The translations under genes and the position numbers were made by a program. Of a stretch of DNA of 64,000 bases, positions 52,401 through 61,122 are shown one piece after another. The notes under the pieces were generated by a model. That model worked only from the letters and a program-made list of their open reading frames with translations, did no database searches and had not been told where the DNA came from. The stretch is from Taklimakanibacter lacteus (lineage in GTDB: Bacteria; Pseudomonadota; Alphaproteobacteria; Rhizobiales; Aestuariivirgaceae), in the NCBI GenBank assembly GCA_003576695.1, contig QOZQ01000003.1, positions 62,001-126,000 on the forward strand, given 5' to 3'. The stretch's first letter is position 1. The number at the start of each line of letters is the position of its first letter.

Positions 52401-52958
52401 TCAGGTCGCCCGCGCGATCAGGATCTGCGTCTCGCCATAGATGCGCCGGTCGAGCTCGCTGAGCTCGGGCGGGCAGGCGAGGGTGGCACGATCGGCTTCC
52501 TCGACAACGACGATGGCCCCGGGCGTGAACCAGCCGCCTTCGACCAGGGATTTGAGCGCCTTGCTGCCGAGGTCCTTGTTGTAGGGCGGATCGGCGAAGA
52601 CGAGATCGAAGCCGGGTTGCGGCGCCGCGGGTCCGAGCCGCGTGGCATCGCGCCGCCAGATCTTGCATTGGCCGATGACGCCCAGGGCGTCGGCATTGCG
52701 CCGGATCACGCCGCGCGCCTCGGCTGAATCATCGACGAACTGGCAGAAGCGGGCGCCGCGCGACAGGGCTTCGAGCCCCATGGCGCCGGTGCCGGCGAAG
52801 AGGTCGAGGACGCGGGCATCCGCGATGGAAAAGTCCTCGATCCCATGCGCCAGGATGTTGAAGATCGCCTCCCGCACCCGGTCGGAAGTCGGCCGCGTGG
52901 CCTGTCCCTTGGGACCGGCGAGCCCGTGGCCTTTGAATTTTCCCCCGACGATGCGCAT
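52401..52958 (-). CDS. rsmD: 16S rRNA (guanine-966-N2) methyltransferase
   Basis: A 185-residue SAM-dependent methyltransferase acting on 16S rRNA. It starts 'MRIVGGKFKGHGLAGPKGQA' with TRPTSDRVREA, has the SAM motif 'ARVLDLFAGTGAMGLEALSR' and the catalytic 'DLVFADPPYNKD'. The ATG at 52958 is spaced well from GGGA; an ATG two codons upstream (52964) is possible. Its stop lies back to back with that of mutL. Confidence 0.94.
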   Translation of the reverse strand: MRIVGGKFKGHGLAGPKGQATRPTSDRVREAIFNILAHGIEDFSIADARVLDLFAGTGAMGLEALSRGARFCQFVDDSAEARGVIRRNADALGVIGQCKIWRRDATRLGPAAPQPGFDLVFADPPYNKDLGSKALKSLVEGGWFTPGAIVVVEEADRATLACPPELSELDRRIYGETQILIARAT

Positions 52959-53045
52959 GAACATTCCCACTAGGACCAACAGACTGCCGGCTCGATTGCA
53001 GATTCGATGCGGTCTTGTCGAGCAGTTATGACGCCAAGCTTGATT

Positions 53046-53064
53046 TGCCACCATTATGGTGGCA
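53046..53064. promoter_or_regulatory. 19-bp palindrome upstream of the MqsA-like gene
   Basis: TGCCACCAT and ATGGTGGCA are perfect inverted arms around a single T. It ends about ten bases before the ribosome site TAGGAGAA, so binding there would block transcription or initiation. A probable autoregulatory site. Confidence 0.65.
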
Positions 53065-53087
53065 TTTCCCGTTTAGGAGAAATGATC

Positions 53088-53507
53088 ATGGCGACGTCGA
53101 ACAAGACCTTGCCCGATACGATGGTATCGCCGGAGACGGGAGAGATTCTGCGCCGCGGTGTCCGGCCGTTTGTCGTTACCTACAAGGGCGAGAGCGTTAC
53201 CGTTGATCTGCCGGGCTATTATCCAGAGGGTGGAAATGACGGCGCCCATCTCGGCGATGACATGGCTGCCGCCGATCAGGCTTTGCGTGCTCTCAAGGAG
53301 AAGCTCGAAGGGATACCGTCGCCATCAACGATCCGCCGGGTGCGCACTCGCTTGAATTTGTCGCAGCGAGAGGCGGGCACACTTCTCCGAGTGGGGGAAA
53401 ATGCTTTCGACAAATATGAAAGAGGACTGGTCGAACCCAGCGGCCCGACCAGTCAGTTGCTGCGTCTACTCGATCGTCATCCCGAATTGATCGAGGATTT
53501 GCGGTAA
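53088..53507 (+). CDS. MqsA-like antitoxin/regulator lacking zinc cysteines
   Basis: A 139-residue protein. The C-terminal half (about 75-139) is a close match to the MqsA helix-turn-helix: 'STIRRVRTRLNLSQREAGTL', 'LRVGENAFDKYERGLVEPSG' and 'QLLRLLDRHPELIEDLR'. The N-terminal half is colinear with the MqsA zinc domain, but its Cys positions are replaced ('VSPETGEILRRGVRPFVVTY', 'LPGYYPEGGNDG'). No MqsR-type toxin gene is adjacent: upstream is rsmD on the other strand. The ATG at 53088 follows AGGAGAA with a 6-nt gap. It may act only as a DNA-binding regulator. Confidence 0.8.
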   Translation: MATSNKTLPDTMVSPETGEILRRGVRPFVVTYKGESVTVDLPGYYPEGGNDGAHLGDDMAAADQALRALKEKLEGIPSPSTIRRVRTRLNLSQREAGTLLRVGENAFDKYERGLVEPSGPTSQLLRLLDRHPELIEDLR

Positions 53508-53523
53508 CACTGCTCATAGGTGT

Positions 53524-54156
53524 TCACAGGCTGCGGCGGATTTCGGCCACACCGAAAAGCATGAGGAAGCTGCCGGCGAGGCGGTCGATCCACAGCCTCA
53601 CGCGCGCCCCCAGCGCATGGCGGAAGAGTGTCACGCCGCCGACGATGCCGCACCACCACAGGAGCGATCCCACGGTCACGCCGCCCACGGTGGCCGCAGC
53701 ACTGGCCGGATCGAAGCCGGCCTTGGGCGCCAGTGCCGCGAAGATCGCCGCGAACATGATGATGGTGGGCGGGTTGGTGAGGGTGAGGAGCAGCGAGCCC
53801 CAGAAGGCGGTGAAGGTCGAGGCCGTGACGGCGCCAGACGCTGCCGCGCCACCATCCTGCTTGCGCCAGAAGGTCGTGATTCCGAGATAGAGCAGGAACA
53901 GGCCGGCGGCGAGATGCAGCGGGCGGTCATAGGCCAGCATGAATTCCGAGATGCCGGTGAGGCCGAGTGCCGCCACCGCGGCATAGAGGCCGTCGCCCGC
54001 GGCAATGCCGAGGCCGGTGGCAAGGCCAGGACGCCAGCCATGGGTCAGACTGCGACGCATGCACAGGATCGACATCGGGCCGACGGGGGCTGCGACCGCG
54101 AGGCCGAAGCCCATGGATGTGATGAAGACGGGCAGAAGGCTTGAGGTAAAGGTCAT
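53524..54156 (-). CDS. LysE-family exporter
   Basis: A 210-residue inner-membrane protein with about six hydrophobic segments. The family signature is at the N-terminus: 'FGLAVAAPVGPMSILCMRRS' and 'LATGLGIAAGDGLYAAVAAL'. Later segments include 'FTAFWGSLLLTLTNPPTIIM'. LysE/RhtB proteins export amino acids or related metabolites; the substrate is open. The ATG at 54156 follows CAGGAGAATTCG. It converges on the MqsA-like gene. Confidence 0.9.
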   Translation of the reverse strand: MTFTSSLLPVFITSMGFGLAVAAPVGPMSILCMRRSLTHGWRPGLATGLGIAAGDGLYAAVAALGLTGISEFMLAYDRPLHLAAGLFLLYLGITTFWRKQDGGAAASGAVTASTFTAFWGSLLLTLTNPPTIIMFAAIFAALAPKAGFDPASAAATVGGVTVGSLLWWCGIVGGVTLFRHALGARVRLWIDRLAGSFLMLFGVAEIRRSL

Positions 54157-54357
54157 CGAATTCTCCTGAAAGATGAGGCAGGGAATTCGGTAAGCCCCGC
54201 CGGATTGAAGGGGCGGGCTGGAGCGGGATGGAAGGGGATCTAGCTGGACCTCGTCATCACGCGCAGGAAAGCGCACGCCGGTTTTGCCGCGTGTCTTGTT
54301 GCGGGATGGTGGGTTTCAATGTCATGGCGGGCGCGTTTAGCACAATCTTGCGTAGCG

Positions 54358-55161
54358 TCAAGCCCGTCGCGCTGTCTTGGCCTTGCGGTGATCGGGCCTC
54401 CGGTCGGGCACCGTGACCTTTCGTCCGAGCTGCTCGGCCAGCACTTTCGCCGGCACTTCCGCGATGCCGCCGCGCTCCAGATCGCCGAGCTGGAACGGGC
54501 CGAAAGCGATGCGGATCAGGCGGTTGACCGTCAGGCCCAGATGCTCGCAGATCTTCTTCACCTCGCGGTTCTTGCCCTCGCGGATGGCGATATTGAGCCA
54601 GGCATTGTCGCCCTGCGCCTTGTCGATCGAGGCTTCGATGGGGCCGTAATGGATGCCCTCGATGGTGAGGCCGCCTTTGAGCCTTTCCAGCGCCGCGGGG
54701 TCGGGATGGCCATAGGCACGCACCCGGTAACGCCTGACCCAGCCGGTCGCCGGCAGTTCGAGCAACCGCGCCAGCTCGCCGTCATTGGTGAGGAGCAGCA
54801 GACCTTCGGTGTTGATATCGAGCCGTCCGATCGAGATGACACGGGGCAATTGCTCGCGCAGCGCGTCGAAGACGGTGCGCCGCCCCTCCGGGTCCTTGTG
54901 GCTGGTGACGAGGCCGGCGGGCTTGTGATAGCGCCACAGGCGGCTCTCCTCCTTCTGCGGCAGGGGCCGGCCATCGACCAAAACCTGGTCGGAAGGCCTC
55001 ACATTGATCGCCGGGCTGTTGAGGACCTTGCCGTTGAGCTTGACGCGGCCTTCCGTAATGAGACGTTCCGCGTCCCGCCTCGAGCACAGGCCGGCCCTGG
55101 CGATCGCCTTGGCGATGCGTTCACCTTCAAATGTGCTTTCCTTCGGGCTTTCCTTGACCAT
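54358..55161 (-). CDS. rluB: 23S rRNA pseudouridine synthase, RsuA/RluB type
   Basis: A 267-residue enzyme converting uridine to pseudouridine in rRNA. The N-terminal S4 domain is 'GERIAKAIARAGLCSRRDAE' with RLITEGRVKLNG. The catalytic core has 'GRLDINTEGLLLLTNDGELA' with the active-site Asp and 'REGKNREVKKICEHLGLTVN'. The C-terminus is basic. The ATG at 55161 follows AAAGGGG. Whether it is RluB or RsuA/RluE in target is inferred from length. It diverges from tadA. Confidence 0.88.
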   Translation of the reverse strand: MVKESPKESTFEGERIAKAIARAGLCSRRDAERLITEGRVKLNGKVLNSPAINVRPSDQVLVDGRPLPQKEESRLWRYHKPAGLVTSHKDPEGRRTVFDALREQLPRVISIGRLDINTEGLLLLTNDGELARLLELPATGWVRRYRVRAYGHPDPAALERLKGGLTIEGIHYGPIEASIDKAQGDNAWLNIAIREGKNREVKKICEHLGLTVNRLIRIAFGPFQLGDLERGGIAEVPAKVLAEQLGRKVTVPDRRPDHRKAKTARRA

Positions 55162-55192
55162 CACACCCCTTTCGCGTTCATGTGAGGGAAGC

Positions 55193-55651
55193 ATGAAGCA
55201 CCCGCCCCCGCCAGAGCCGATGTCGCTGGCCTTTGCCGAAGCCGAATCAGCCGGCCGGCGCGGCGAGGTCCCCATTGGCTGTGTCATTGTCGATCAGTCG
55301 GGCAATGTGATGGCAAAGGCCGGAAACCGCACCCTCGAATTGAAGGACCCGACCGCCCATGCCGAGCTTCTCGCCATCCGGGAAGCGGCGGCGCGCCTCG
55401 GCAGCGAGCGCCTCGTGGCTTGCGACCTCTATGTCACGCTCGAGCCCTGCGCCATGTGCGCGGCGGCGATTTCCTTCGCTAGGCTCAGGCGCCTCTATTT
55501 CGCGCTGGGCGATGAGAAGATGGGGGCTGTCGAGCACGGCCCGCGCTTCTTCAACCAGGCCACCTGCCATCATGCGCCCGAGGTCTATGGCGGCCTGAGC
55601 GAGGCGAGGGGTCGCAAGCTCCTGAAGGAATTCTTCCGCGACCGGCGCTGA
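55193..55651 (+). CDS. tadA: tRNA-specific adenosine deaminase
   Basis: A 152-residue zinc enzyme that makes inosine at the wobble position of tRNA-Arg. The active site is visible: 'DPTAHAELLAIREAAARLG' with His56 and Glu58, and 'LEPCAMCAAAISFARLRRLY' with Cys86 and Cys89. The ATG at 55193 follows GAGGGAAGC. It diverges from the pseudouridine synthase gene with a 31-nt gap, so the promoters must overlap. Confidence 0.95.
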   Translation: MKHPPPPEPMSLAFAEAESAGRRGEVPIGCVIVDQSGNVMAKAGNRTLELKDPTAHAELLAIREAAARLGSERLVACDLYVTLEPCAMCAAAISFARLRRLYFALGDEKMGAVEHGPRFFNQATCHHAPEVYGGLSEARGRKLLKEFFRDRR

Positions 55652-55673
55652 ATCATTTTCTCAAGAAATCCGC

Positions 55674-56510
55674 CTAAGCGATTCTTTCGATTCGCATTTC
55701 CAGTGCCCGCTTGAGCTCGTCCTTGGCCCGTGACGCCTGTTCGATCATCTCGGTGATGCGGAAGAAGTCATTGGCCATGAAGCCTTCGATCGGCGGGTTG
55801 ATATAGACATCGGGCGGATTCTGCTGCCGGCGCAGCACCGCGATCTGGTGGAACATGATGAGCATCGAGCCGATGGCGAGCTCCATGTTGCTGTGATGGG
55901 CGCGCCTGGGCTCGCGCAGGCGCCCCGTTACATCGATGGCGACCACGAGATCGCTGCCGGGGCGGACATGGTCGAAGGGCACCGGATTGGTGATGCCGCC
56001 ATCGACATAGAGCCGCCCGTCGATAGCGGGGGCGGAGATGAGTCCCGGAATGGCGATCGAGGCGGCGACCGCCCGGCACATCGGCCCCGAGGAAATGACA
56101 TGCTCGCGCCGCTCGAGGAAATCGGTGGTGACGATCTTGAGCGGGATCTGCGTGTCTTCGACATGGGCCGCCACACCATCCGGGAAGATGAAGCTGGTGA
56201 GCTGCTCGCCGTCGATCTGCAGCGAGGTGAAGCTCTTGCGCTTGAGCAGGTCGCCGAGCCGCGCGCCCTTCACGCCGAACAGGTATTTCGCCGCCTGGAC
56301 GCGGTTGGCGAGGATGTGGCGGGCATGATCGCCGATCTCCCTGGCCGGGACACCCGAGGCATAGGCGGCACCCACCAGGGCGCCGAAGCTGCAGCCGGCA
56401 ATGACCGAAGGGCGCAGCCCCAATTCGTCGAAGACTTCGAGCATGGGAATATGGGCGAGGCCACGCGCCGCGCCGCCGCCGAGCGCCAGGCCTATTCTAG
56501 GCCCGCTCAT
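55674..56510 (-). CDS. Patatin-like phospholipase (RssA family)
   Basis: A 278-residue serine hydrolase. 'GLALGGGAARGLAHIPMLEV' is the oxyanion-hole glycine motif, 'VIAGCSFGALVGAAYASG' holds the nucleophile serine in GxSxG form, and 'RLYVDGGITNPVPFDHV' the catalytic Asp (DGG). It may release fatty acids from phospholipids. It is the last gene of a three-gene set coupled by 4-nt overlaps with a phosphotransferase and a hydrolase. Confidence 0.92.
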   Translation of the reverse strand: MSGPRIGLALGGGAARGLAHIPMLEVFDELGLRPSVIAGCSFGALVGAAYASGVPAREIGDHARHILANRVQAAKYLFGVKGARLGDLLKRKSFTSLQIDGEQLTSFIFPDGVAAHVEDTQIPLKIVTTDFLERREHVISSGPMCRAVAASIAIPGLISAPAIDGRLYVDGGITNPVPFDHVRPGSDLVVAIDVTGRLREPRRAHHSNMELAIGSMLIMFHQIAVLRRQQNPPDVYINPPIEGFMANDFFRITEMIEQASRAKDELKRALEMRIERIA

Positions 56511-57592
56511 GCGCCGGCCCTTTCGGCGAAGCGCCAGGCGGTCCGGGCCAGGGGGCGCACCTCGCTTGCCATCCGGGCGGCATTCTGGTTGACGGCGGTG
56601 CCGTCACGCACCCGCCCGATGATCCCTTGCAGGATGGCGGCGATGCGGAAGAAATTATAGGCGAGATAGACATTGAGCTCGCTGATGCCGGCACGCCCGG
56701 TCCTGGTGCAGTAGTCCTCGATATAGGTCTCGATTGCGGGAATTCCAGGGTCCCGTTCATGGCCGAGAAGCGACCCGACGCCGGCGCCGCGCTCGGACCT
56801 CGGCATGAACCACATCATGAGATGATAGGTAAAATCGGCGAGCGGATCGCCGAGTGTCGCCAATTCCCAGTCGAGAACCGCCAGCACCTTGGGCTCGGCC
56901 GGATCGATGATGCAATTGTCGAGGCGGAAATCGCCATGGACGATGGCGCTGCCCGATTGCGCCGGGAGCGCCTGCGGCAGCCAGGCGATGAGGCGGTCCA
57001 TTTCCGGGATCTCCTCGCTGGCCGAGGCGCGATACTGCTCGGACCAGCGCTTGACCTGGCGCGCCACATAGCCTTCGGGCTTCCCGAAATCACCAAGCCC
57101 CGCGGCACTTGCGTCGATCTCGTGGAGCCGCGCGATCGTCTCGTTGAGGGATGCGAAAAGCCCTGCGCGATCTTCAGGATTGAGACCCGGCGCCCAGGGT
57201 TCCCAGAACACCCGGCCTGCCACATGGGCCATCACATAGAATTCTGTCCCGATGATGCTCTCATCGGCGCAGTAATGGAGCGGGTGCGCCACCGGGAAAT
57301 CCAGTTTCGCCAGCGCCGCCGTCACCCGGTATTCGCGCTCGATCGCATGCGCCGAGGGCAGGAGCTTGCCTGAGGGCTTGCGCCGCAGCACATAGTTGCC
57401 GGAACGGGCGGTGAGGAGATAGGTCGGGTTCGACTGGCCGCCCTTGAACTGCGCCACCGCGAGCGGGCCGCGGAAACCGGCGACATTGAGCTCCAGATAG
57501 CGTGTCAGGGTCTCGCGGTCGCGGTCCGAAAGGCCGCTCGCCGCGCGCGTGCCGGAGAAGGCCGATTGGCGGTCGAGCAATTCGGAGGTCAT
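56507..57592 (-). CDS. Phosphotransferase family protein (APH-like, ACAD10/11 type)
   Basis: A 361-residue kinase-like protein. The N-lobe has 'QFKGGQSNPTYLLTARSGNY' and 'VLRRKPSGKLLPSAHAIERE'. The catalytic part has 'AIVHGDFRLDNCIIDPAEPK' (Asp/Asn of the Brenner motif) and 'VLAVLDWELATLGDPLADFT' (metal-binding Asp). Such proteins phosphorylate small molecules; ACAD10/11-like members act on hydroxyacyl-CoA in fatty-acid breakdown. The ATG at 57592 overlaps the hydrolase stop (ATGA). Function is inferred. Confidence 0.85.
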   Translation of the reverse strand: MTSELLDRQSAFSGTRAASGLSDRDRETLTRYLELNVAGFRGPLAVAQFKGGQSNPTYLLTARSGNYVLRRKPSGKLLPSAHAIEREYRVTAALAKLDFPVAHPLHYCADESIIGTEFYVMAHVAGRVFWEPWAPGLNPEDRAGLFASLNETIARLHEIDASAAGLGDFGKPEGYVARQVKRWSEQYRASASEEIPEMDRLIAWLPQALPAQSGSAIVHGDFRLDNCIIDPAEPKVLAVLDWELATLGDPLADFTYHLMMWFMPRSERGAGVGSLLGHERDPGIPAIETYIEDYCTRTGRAGISELNVYLAYNFFRIAAILQGIIGRVRDGTAVNQNAARMASEVRPLARTAWRFAERAGA

Positions 57593-58494
57593 GCTTTCAC
57601 GTGCCGGGCGAGGAAGGGCAGCAGGTGATCCAGCGTCGCTTGCGGGTTCTCCTCCGGCAGGAAATGCCCGGCGGCGATCTCGGCCGTCTCGATCTTCCTG
57701 GCCCAGCGCCGCCAGAGTGCGACGATATCGGGGACCTGGTTCGGTATCCCGGCATCGCCCCACAAGACGAGGACCGGGCAGGCGATCTTGCGGCCCTTGC
57801 TCTCGTCGGCCTCATCGTCGGCGAGATCGCAGGTCTGGCTGGCGCGATAGTCGTTGCAGGTGGCATGGATGTGCTCGGGCGTCGCGAAATGCAGGCGATA
57901 TTCGGCGAGCGCCCGGGGATCGAAGGCGGAGAGATCCCTCGACTTCGTCCAGCGCGCCATCGTGTAGTCGAGGAAGCCGACGGGCGCGGATTCGATCAGC
58001 ATCTCGGGCAAAGGATGCGGCTGCGCCAGAAACAGCCAGTGATAGGCCATCATGGCGAAGGGCACCGAGAAATTATGCCACATGTCGAAGGTCGTGATGA
58101 TGTCGAGCAAAGCGGCGCAAGTGACCGCCTTCTTGTGGTCCAGCGCCAGGCGATAGGCGACGCGGGCGCCGCGGTCGTGGCCGATGACCGCGAAACGCTC
58201 ATGTCCAAGGTCCCGCATGAGCGCCACCATGTCCTGGGCCATCACCCGCTTGGAATAGGGACGGTTGTCGGCGTCGTTGTCGGGGCAGGAGGAGAAACCA
58301 TAGCCCCGGAGATCGGCGAGGACGCAGGTGAAGTGCTCCATGAGCCGGGGCGCCACCGCGTGCCACATCGCGTGAGTCTGCGGATAGCCATGCAGCAGGA
58401 GCAGCGGCGGTCCTTCGCCACCGATGCGGGCGAAGATCTCGACGCCATCCGTGGTGACACGATGCTCGCGCGTATGAGGAAAGAGATCCGGCAT
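57589..58494 (-). CDS. Alpha/beta hydrolase, haloacetate dehalogenase-like
   Basis: A 301-residue alpha/beta-fold enzyme. 'PPLLLLHGYPQTHAMWHAVA' forms the oxyanion hole, 'VLADLRGYGFSSCP' follows, and the nucleophile elbow is 'FAVIGHDRGARVAYRLALDH' with Asp rather than Ser, as in fluoroacetate and haloalkane dehalogenases and epoxide hydrolases. The acid is expected near 'VLVLWGDAGIPN' and the His is in 'AGHFLPEENPQ'. It might cleave C-halogen bonds or epoxides. The start at 58494 has only a weak ribosome site. Confidence 0.85.
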   Translation of the reverse strand: MPDLFPHTREHRVTTDGVEIFARIGGEGPPLLLLHGYPQTHAMWHAVAPRLMEHFTCVLADLRGYGFSSCPDNDADNRPYSKRVMAQDMVALMRDLGHERFAVIGHDRGARVAYRLALDHKKAVTCAALLDIITTFDMWHNFSVPFAMMAYHWLFLAQPHPLPEMLIESAPVGFLDYTMARWTKSRDLSAFDPRALAEYRLHFATPEHIHATCNDYRASQTCDLADDEADESKGRKIACPVLVLWGDAGIPNQVPDIVALWRRWARKIETAEIAAGHFLPEENPQATLDHLLPFLARHVKA

Positions 58495-58549
58495 GCCTGG
58501 CGCTCCGCTTGTCGACCGCAGCCATTGTCGCGCGAATTGCCGACGGGGC

Positions 58550-59707
58550 TCAAGCCTCTTCGGCGATATAGAAAACCTGCTGCTCGCCGGCGACGTCGCG
58601 CAAGGAGTGATAGCCGAGATTGGGGAATTCCGATCCCGCCGCGCGCACGAAGCTTTCCGAGACGACAATATCGCGGTTACGCCTTTTGGCAACTTCGAGC
58701 AGCCGGCTCGTATGGTTGATGGCGGGGCCGATGGCGGTGAAGTCGAGCCGCGTCCGGCTGCCGATATTGCCATAGGCGATCTCGCCGACATTGAGGGCGA
58801 GGCCGAATCTGAGCAGCGTTCGCCCGGCCTTGGCCCGCTCCTCGTTCAGCTTCGCGATCTTCCTGCGCGTGTCGAGGGCGGCGGCGATGGCCGGCCCGCA
58901 GGGGAGCTGCTGCTTGTCGCCGGCCGGGAAGATCGCCAGCACCGCATCGCCGATGAATTTGAGCACCTCGCCGCCATGCGGCTCGATCGCCTCGACCAGC
59001 GCGTCGAAGAAATCATTCAGGGTCGAGAGCACATTGTCGATCTGATGCGTGTCGGAATAGCGCGTGAAGCCCCGGAGATCGGCGATCAGGATGGTGGCGG
59101 TGATGATCTCGGCCTTGCCGCGGTCGATCGCCCCGTCATAGACCTTGGCGGCGCTGCGCCGGCCGACATAGGTGGTGAGAAGGTCGAAGGTGATCTTCTT
59201 GAGCACGCGCCGCTCGGCATAGGGGCTGAACAGCAGCGATGCCCGGGTCAGGTCGGCGATCTCGTCTTCGGAAAAGCCGCCCTGTTTCTGCGTGGCGAAG
59301 GAAATATGGGCCGTCCGCTGCTGGTCGATGAAGGGAAACGGCGTGATGAAATAATCGGTGGCGCCCGATTGCCGGAGCTCCTCGAGCAGCGGCATGTCGT
59401 CTGCCGGCTTATCGAGCTTGCGGCGATAGGATTTGCGCGTGTCGTCGACGATCTTGGCCGGGCTGTTGGTGTATTCTCCGGTGTCGTAGCCGCGCGGCAT
59501 GACGAGGGTCTTGACCTCATACGCGACCCAGCGGAATTGCGATCCTTCTATCTCGGGGTTGAGCAATTCGAGCCCGAGCGAGGAACGCCACAGCGGGATC
59601 CCGAGATCCACGAGCTTCTCGCACAGCTCGCGATGCAAGTCGGGCAGCGTCTTGTCGCCGACCGCCGTCGCGACCAGCCAATCGACGAATTTGTCGGACA
59701 GCGCCAA
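58550..59707 (-). CDS. Class III adenylate/guanylate cyclase
   Basis: A 385-residue soluble cyclase. The N-terminal 190 residues are a helical and mixed sensory region ('DKFVDWLVATAVGDKTLPDL', 'LGIPLWRSSLGLELLNPEIE') without membrane segments. The C-terminal catalytic domain has 'ATILIADLRGFTRYSD' (metal-binding Asp), 'VLKFIGDAVLAIFPAGD' (second Asp) and 'ALNVGEIAYGNIGSRTRLDF' with 'TAIGPAINHTSRL'. The TTG at 59707 is chosen because it follows AACGGAGGCTCTG and avoids a long overlap with purD, which ends 17 nt upstream. Confidence 0.88.
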   Translation of the reverse strand: MALSDKFVDWLVATAVGDKTLPDLHRELCEKLVDLGIPLWRSSLGLELLNPEIEGSQFRWVAYEVKTLVMPRGYDTGEYTNSPAKIVDDTRKSYRRKLDKPADDMPLLEELRQSGATDYFITPFPFIDQQRTAHISFATQKQGGFSEDEIADLTRASLLFSPYAERRVLKKITFDLLTTYVGRRSAAKVYDGAIDRGKAEIITATILIADLRGFTRYSDTHQIDNVLSTLNDFFDALVEAIEPHGGEVLKFIGDAVLAIFPAGDKQQLPCGPAIAAALDTRRKIAKLNEERAKAGRTLLRFGLALNVGEIAYGNIGSRTRLDFTAIGPAINHTSRLLEVAKRRNRDIVVSESFVRAAGSEFPNLGYHSLRDVAGEQQVFYIAEEA

Positions 59708-59723
59708 CAGAGCCTCCGTTGCG

Positions 59724-60995
59724 TCAGGGCTGCACGGCCCGCCAGCCGATGTCGCGGCGACAGAAACCTTCCGGCCAGTCGATGCGATCGACAGACCTGT
59801 AGGCACGTTTTTGCGCTTCCCCGACATCTTTGCCAAGGGCCGAGACATTGAGGACGCGACCGCCCGCGGCGACGAGCTTGCCATCCTTCAGTTGAGTGCC
59901 GGCCTGGAAGATCTCGACATCATCGCCTTCGCTTGCCTCGGCGATGTTGCGGATCTCGCTGCCCTTCGCATAAGGTCCGGGATAGCCCCTGGCGGCCATC
60001 ACGACGGTGAGCGCCGCCGCGTCGCGCCAGCGCACCGATACCTTGTCGAGCGTGCCGTCGGCCGCGGCGACGAGCAGCGTCAGGAGATCGTCCTTGAGCC
60101 GCATCATCAGCACCTGGCATTCGGGATCGCCGAAGCGGACATTGTATTCGATGAGCCTGGGTCCGGTCTTGCCGATCATCAGTCCGGCGAACAGCACGCC
60201 CTGGAAGGGAAGCCCGCGCTTCGCCATGCCGGCAACCGTCGGCCGGATGATCTCGGCCATGATCCGCTCGGCCATCGCGTCGCTGACGATGGGGGCGGGC
60301 GAATAGGCGCCCATGCCGCCGGTATTGGGGCCGGTATCGCCGTCGCCGACCCGCTTGTGGTCCTGCGCCGCGCCGAAGGCCACCGCGTTCCTGCCGTCGC
60401 ACAGGGCAAAGAAGCTCGCTTCCTCGCCGTCGAGGAATTCCTCGATCACGCATTCGGCAGCGCCGAACTGGCCGGCGAAGATATCCTCGATGGCGGCCTG
60501 CGCCTCGGCCAGCGTCATCGCCACCGTCACCCCCTTGCCGGCGGCGAGCCCATCCGCCTTGATGACGATGGGCGCACCCTTGGCGGTCGCATAGGCGATG
60601 GCCTTGTCGCGTTCGGTGAAGCGGCCATAGGCGCCGGTCGGGATATCGAACTCGGCGCAGAAATCCTTGGTGAAGCCTTTCGAGCCTTCAAGCTGTGCCG
60701 CGCCCTTCGACGGGCCGAACACCTTGAAGCCCGAGGCTCTGAGATCATCGCCGATGCCGGCGACGAGCGGCGCTTCCGGCCCGACCACAACGAAGCCGAT
60801 CTTCTTCTCGCGGCAGAAATTTATCACTGCCCCATGGTCAGTCACATCGAGCGCCACACATGTGGCATGCCGGGCGATGCCGGGATTGCCGGGCGCGCAG
60901 TAGAAATCGCCCAGAAGCGGGCTTGCCGAAATAGCCCAGGCGAGCGCGTGTTCGCGCCCGCCGGAGCCTATGAGAAGAACATTGAGTGGCGTCAT
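59724..60995 (-). CDS. purD: Phosphoribosylamine-glycine ligase
   Basis: A 423-residue ATP-grasp enzyme that joins phosphoribosylamine and glycine in purine synthesis. '[20 protein letters not shown]' is the N-terminal signature, '[20 protein letters not shown]' with [12 protein letters not shown] follows. The ATP-grasp core has '[20 protein letters not shown]' and the metal-binding '[18 protein letters not shown]'. The cyclase gene follows 17 nt downstream, an unusual neighbour. Confidence 0.96.
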   Translation of the reverse strand: MTPLNVLLIGSGGREHALAWAISASPLLGDFYCAPGNPGIARHATCVALDVTDHGAVINFCREKKIGFVVVGPEAPLVAGIGDDLRASGFKVFGPSKGAAQLEGSKGFTKDFCAEFDIPTGAYGRFTERDKAIAYATAKGAPIVIKADGLAAGKGVTVAMTLAEAQAAIEDIFAGQFGAAECVIEEFLDGEEASFFALCDGRNAVAFGAAQDHKRVGDGDTGPNTGGMGAYSPAPIVSDAMAERIMAEIIRPTVAGMAKRGLPFQGVLFAGLMIGKTGPRLIEYNVRFGDPECQVLMMRLKDDLLTLLVAAADGTLDKVSVRWRDAAALTVVMAARGYPGPYAKGSEIRNIAEASEGDDVEIFQAGTQLKDGKLVAAGGRVLNVSALGKDVGEAQKRAYRSVDRIDWPEGFCRRDIGWRAVQP

Positions 60996-61122
60996 TGCGG
61001 CTTCCTTGTGAGGCTCCTATGGCGAGATTCAGCGTTCGGGAAAAGCCTATTTTTATCGGAACTGCACCGGGAACGAGCCGTTAGCCGACAGGGCGGCATT
61101 TCGCAGAATACTGGAGGAACCC

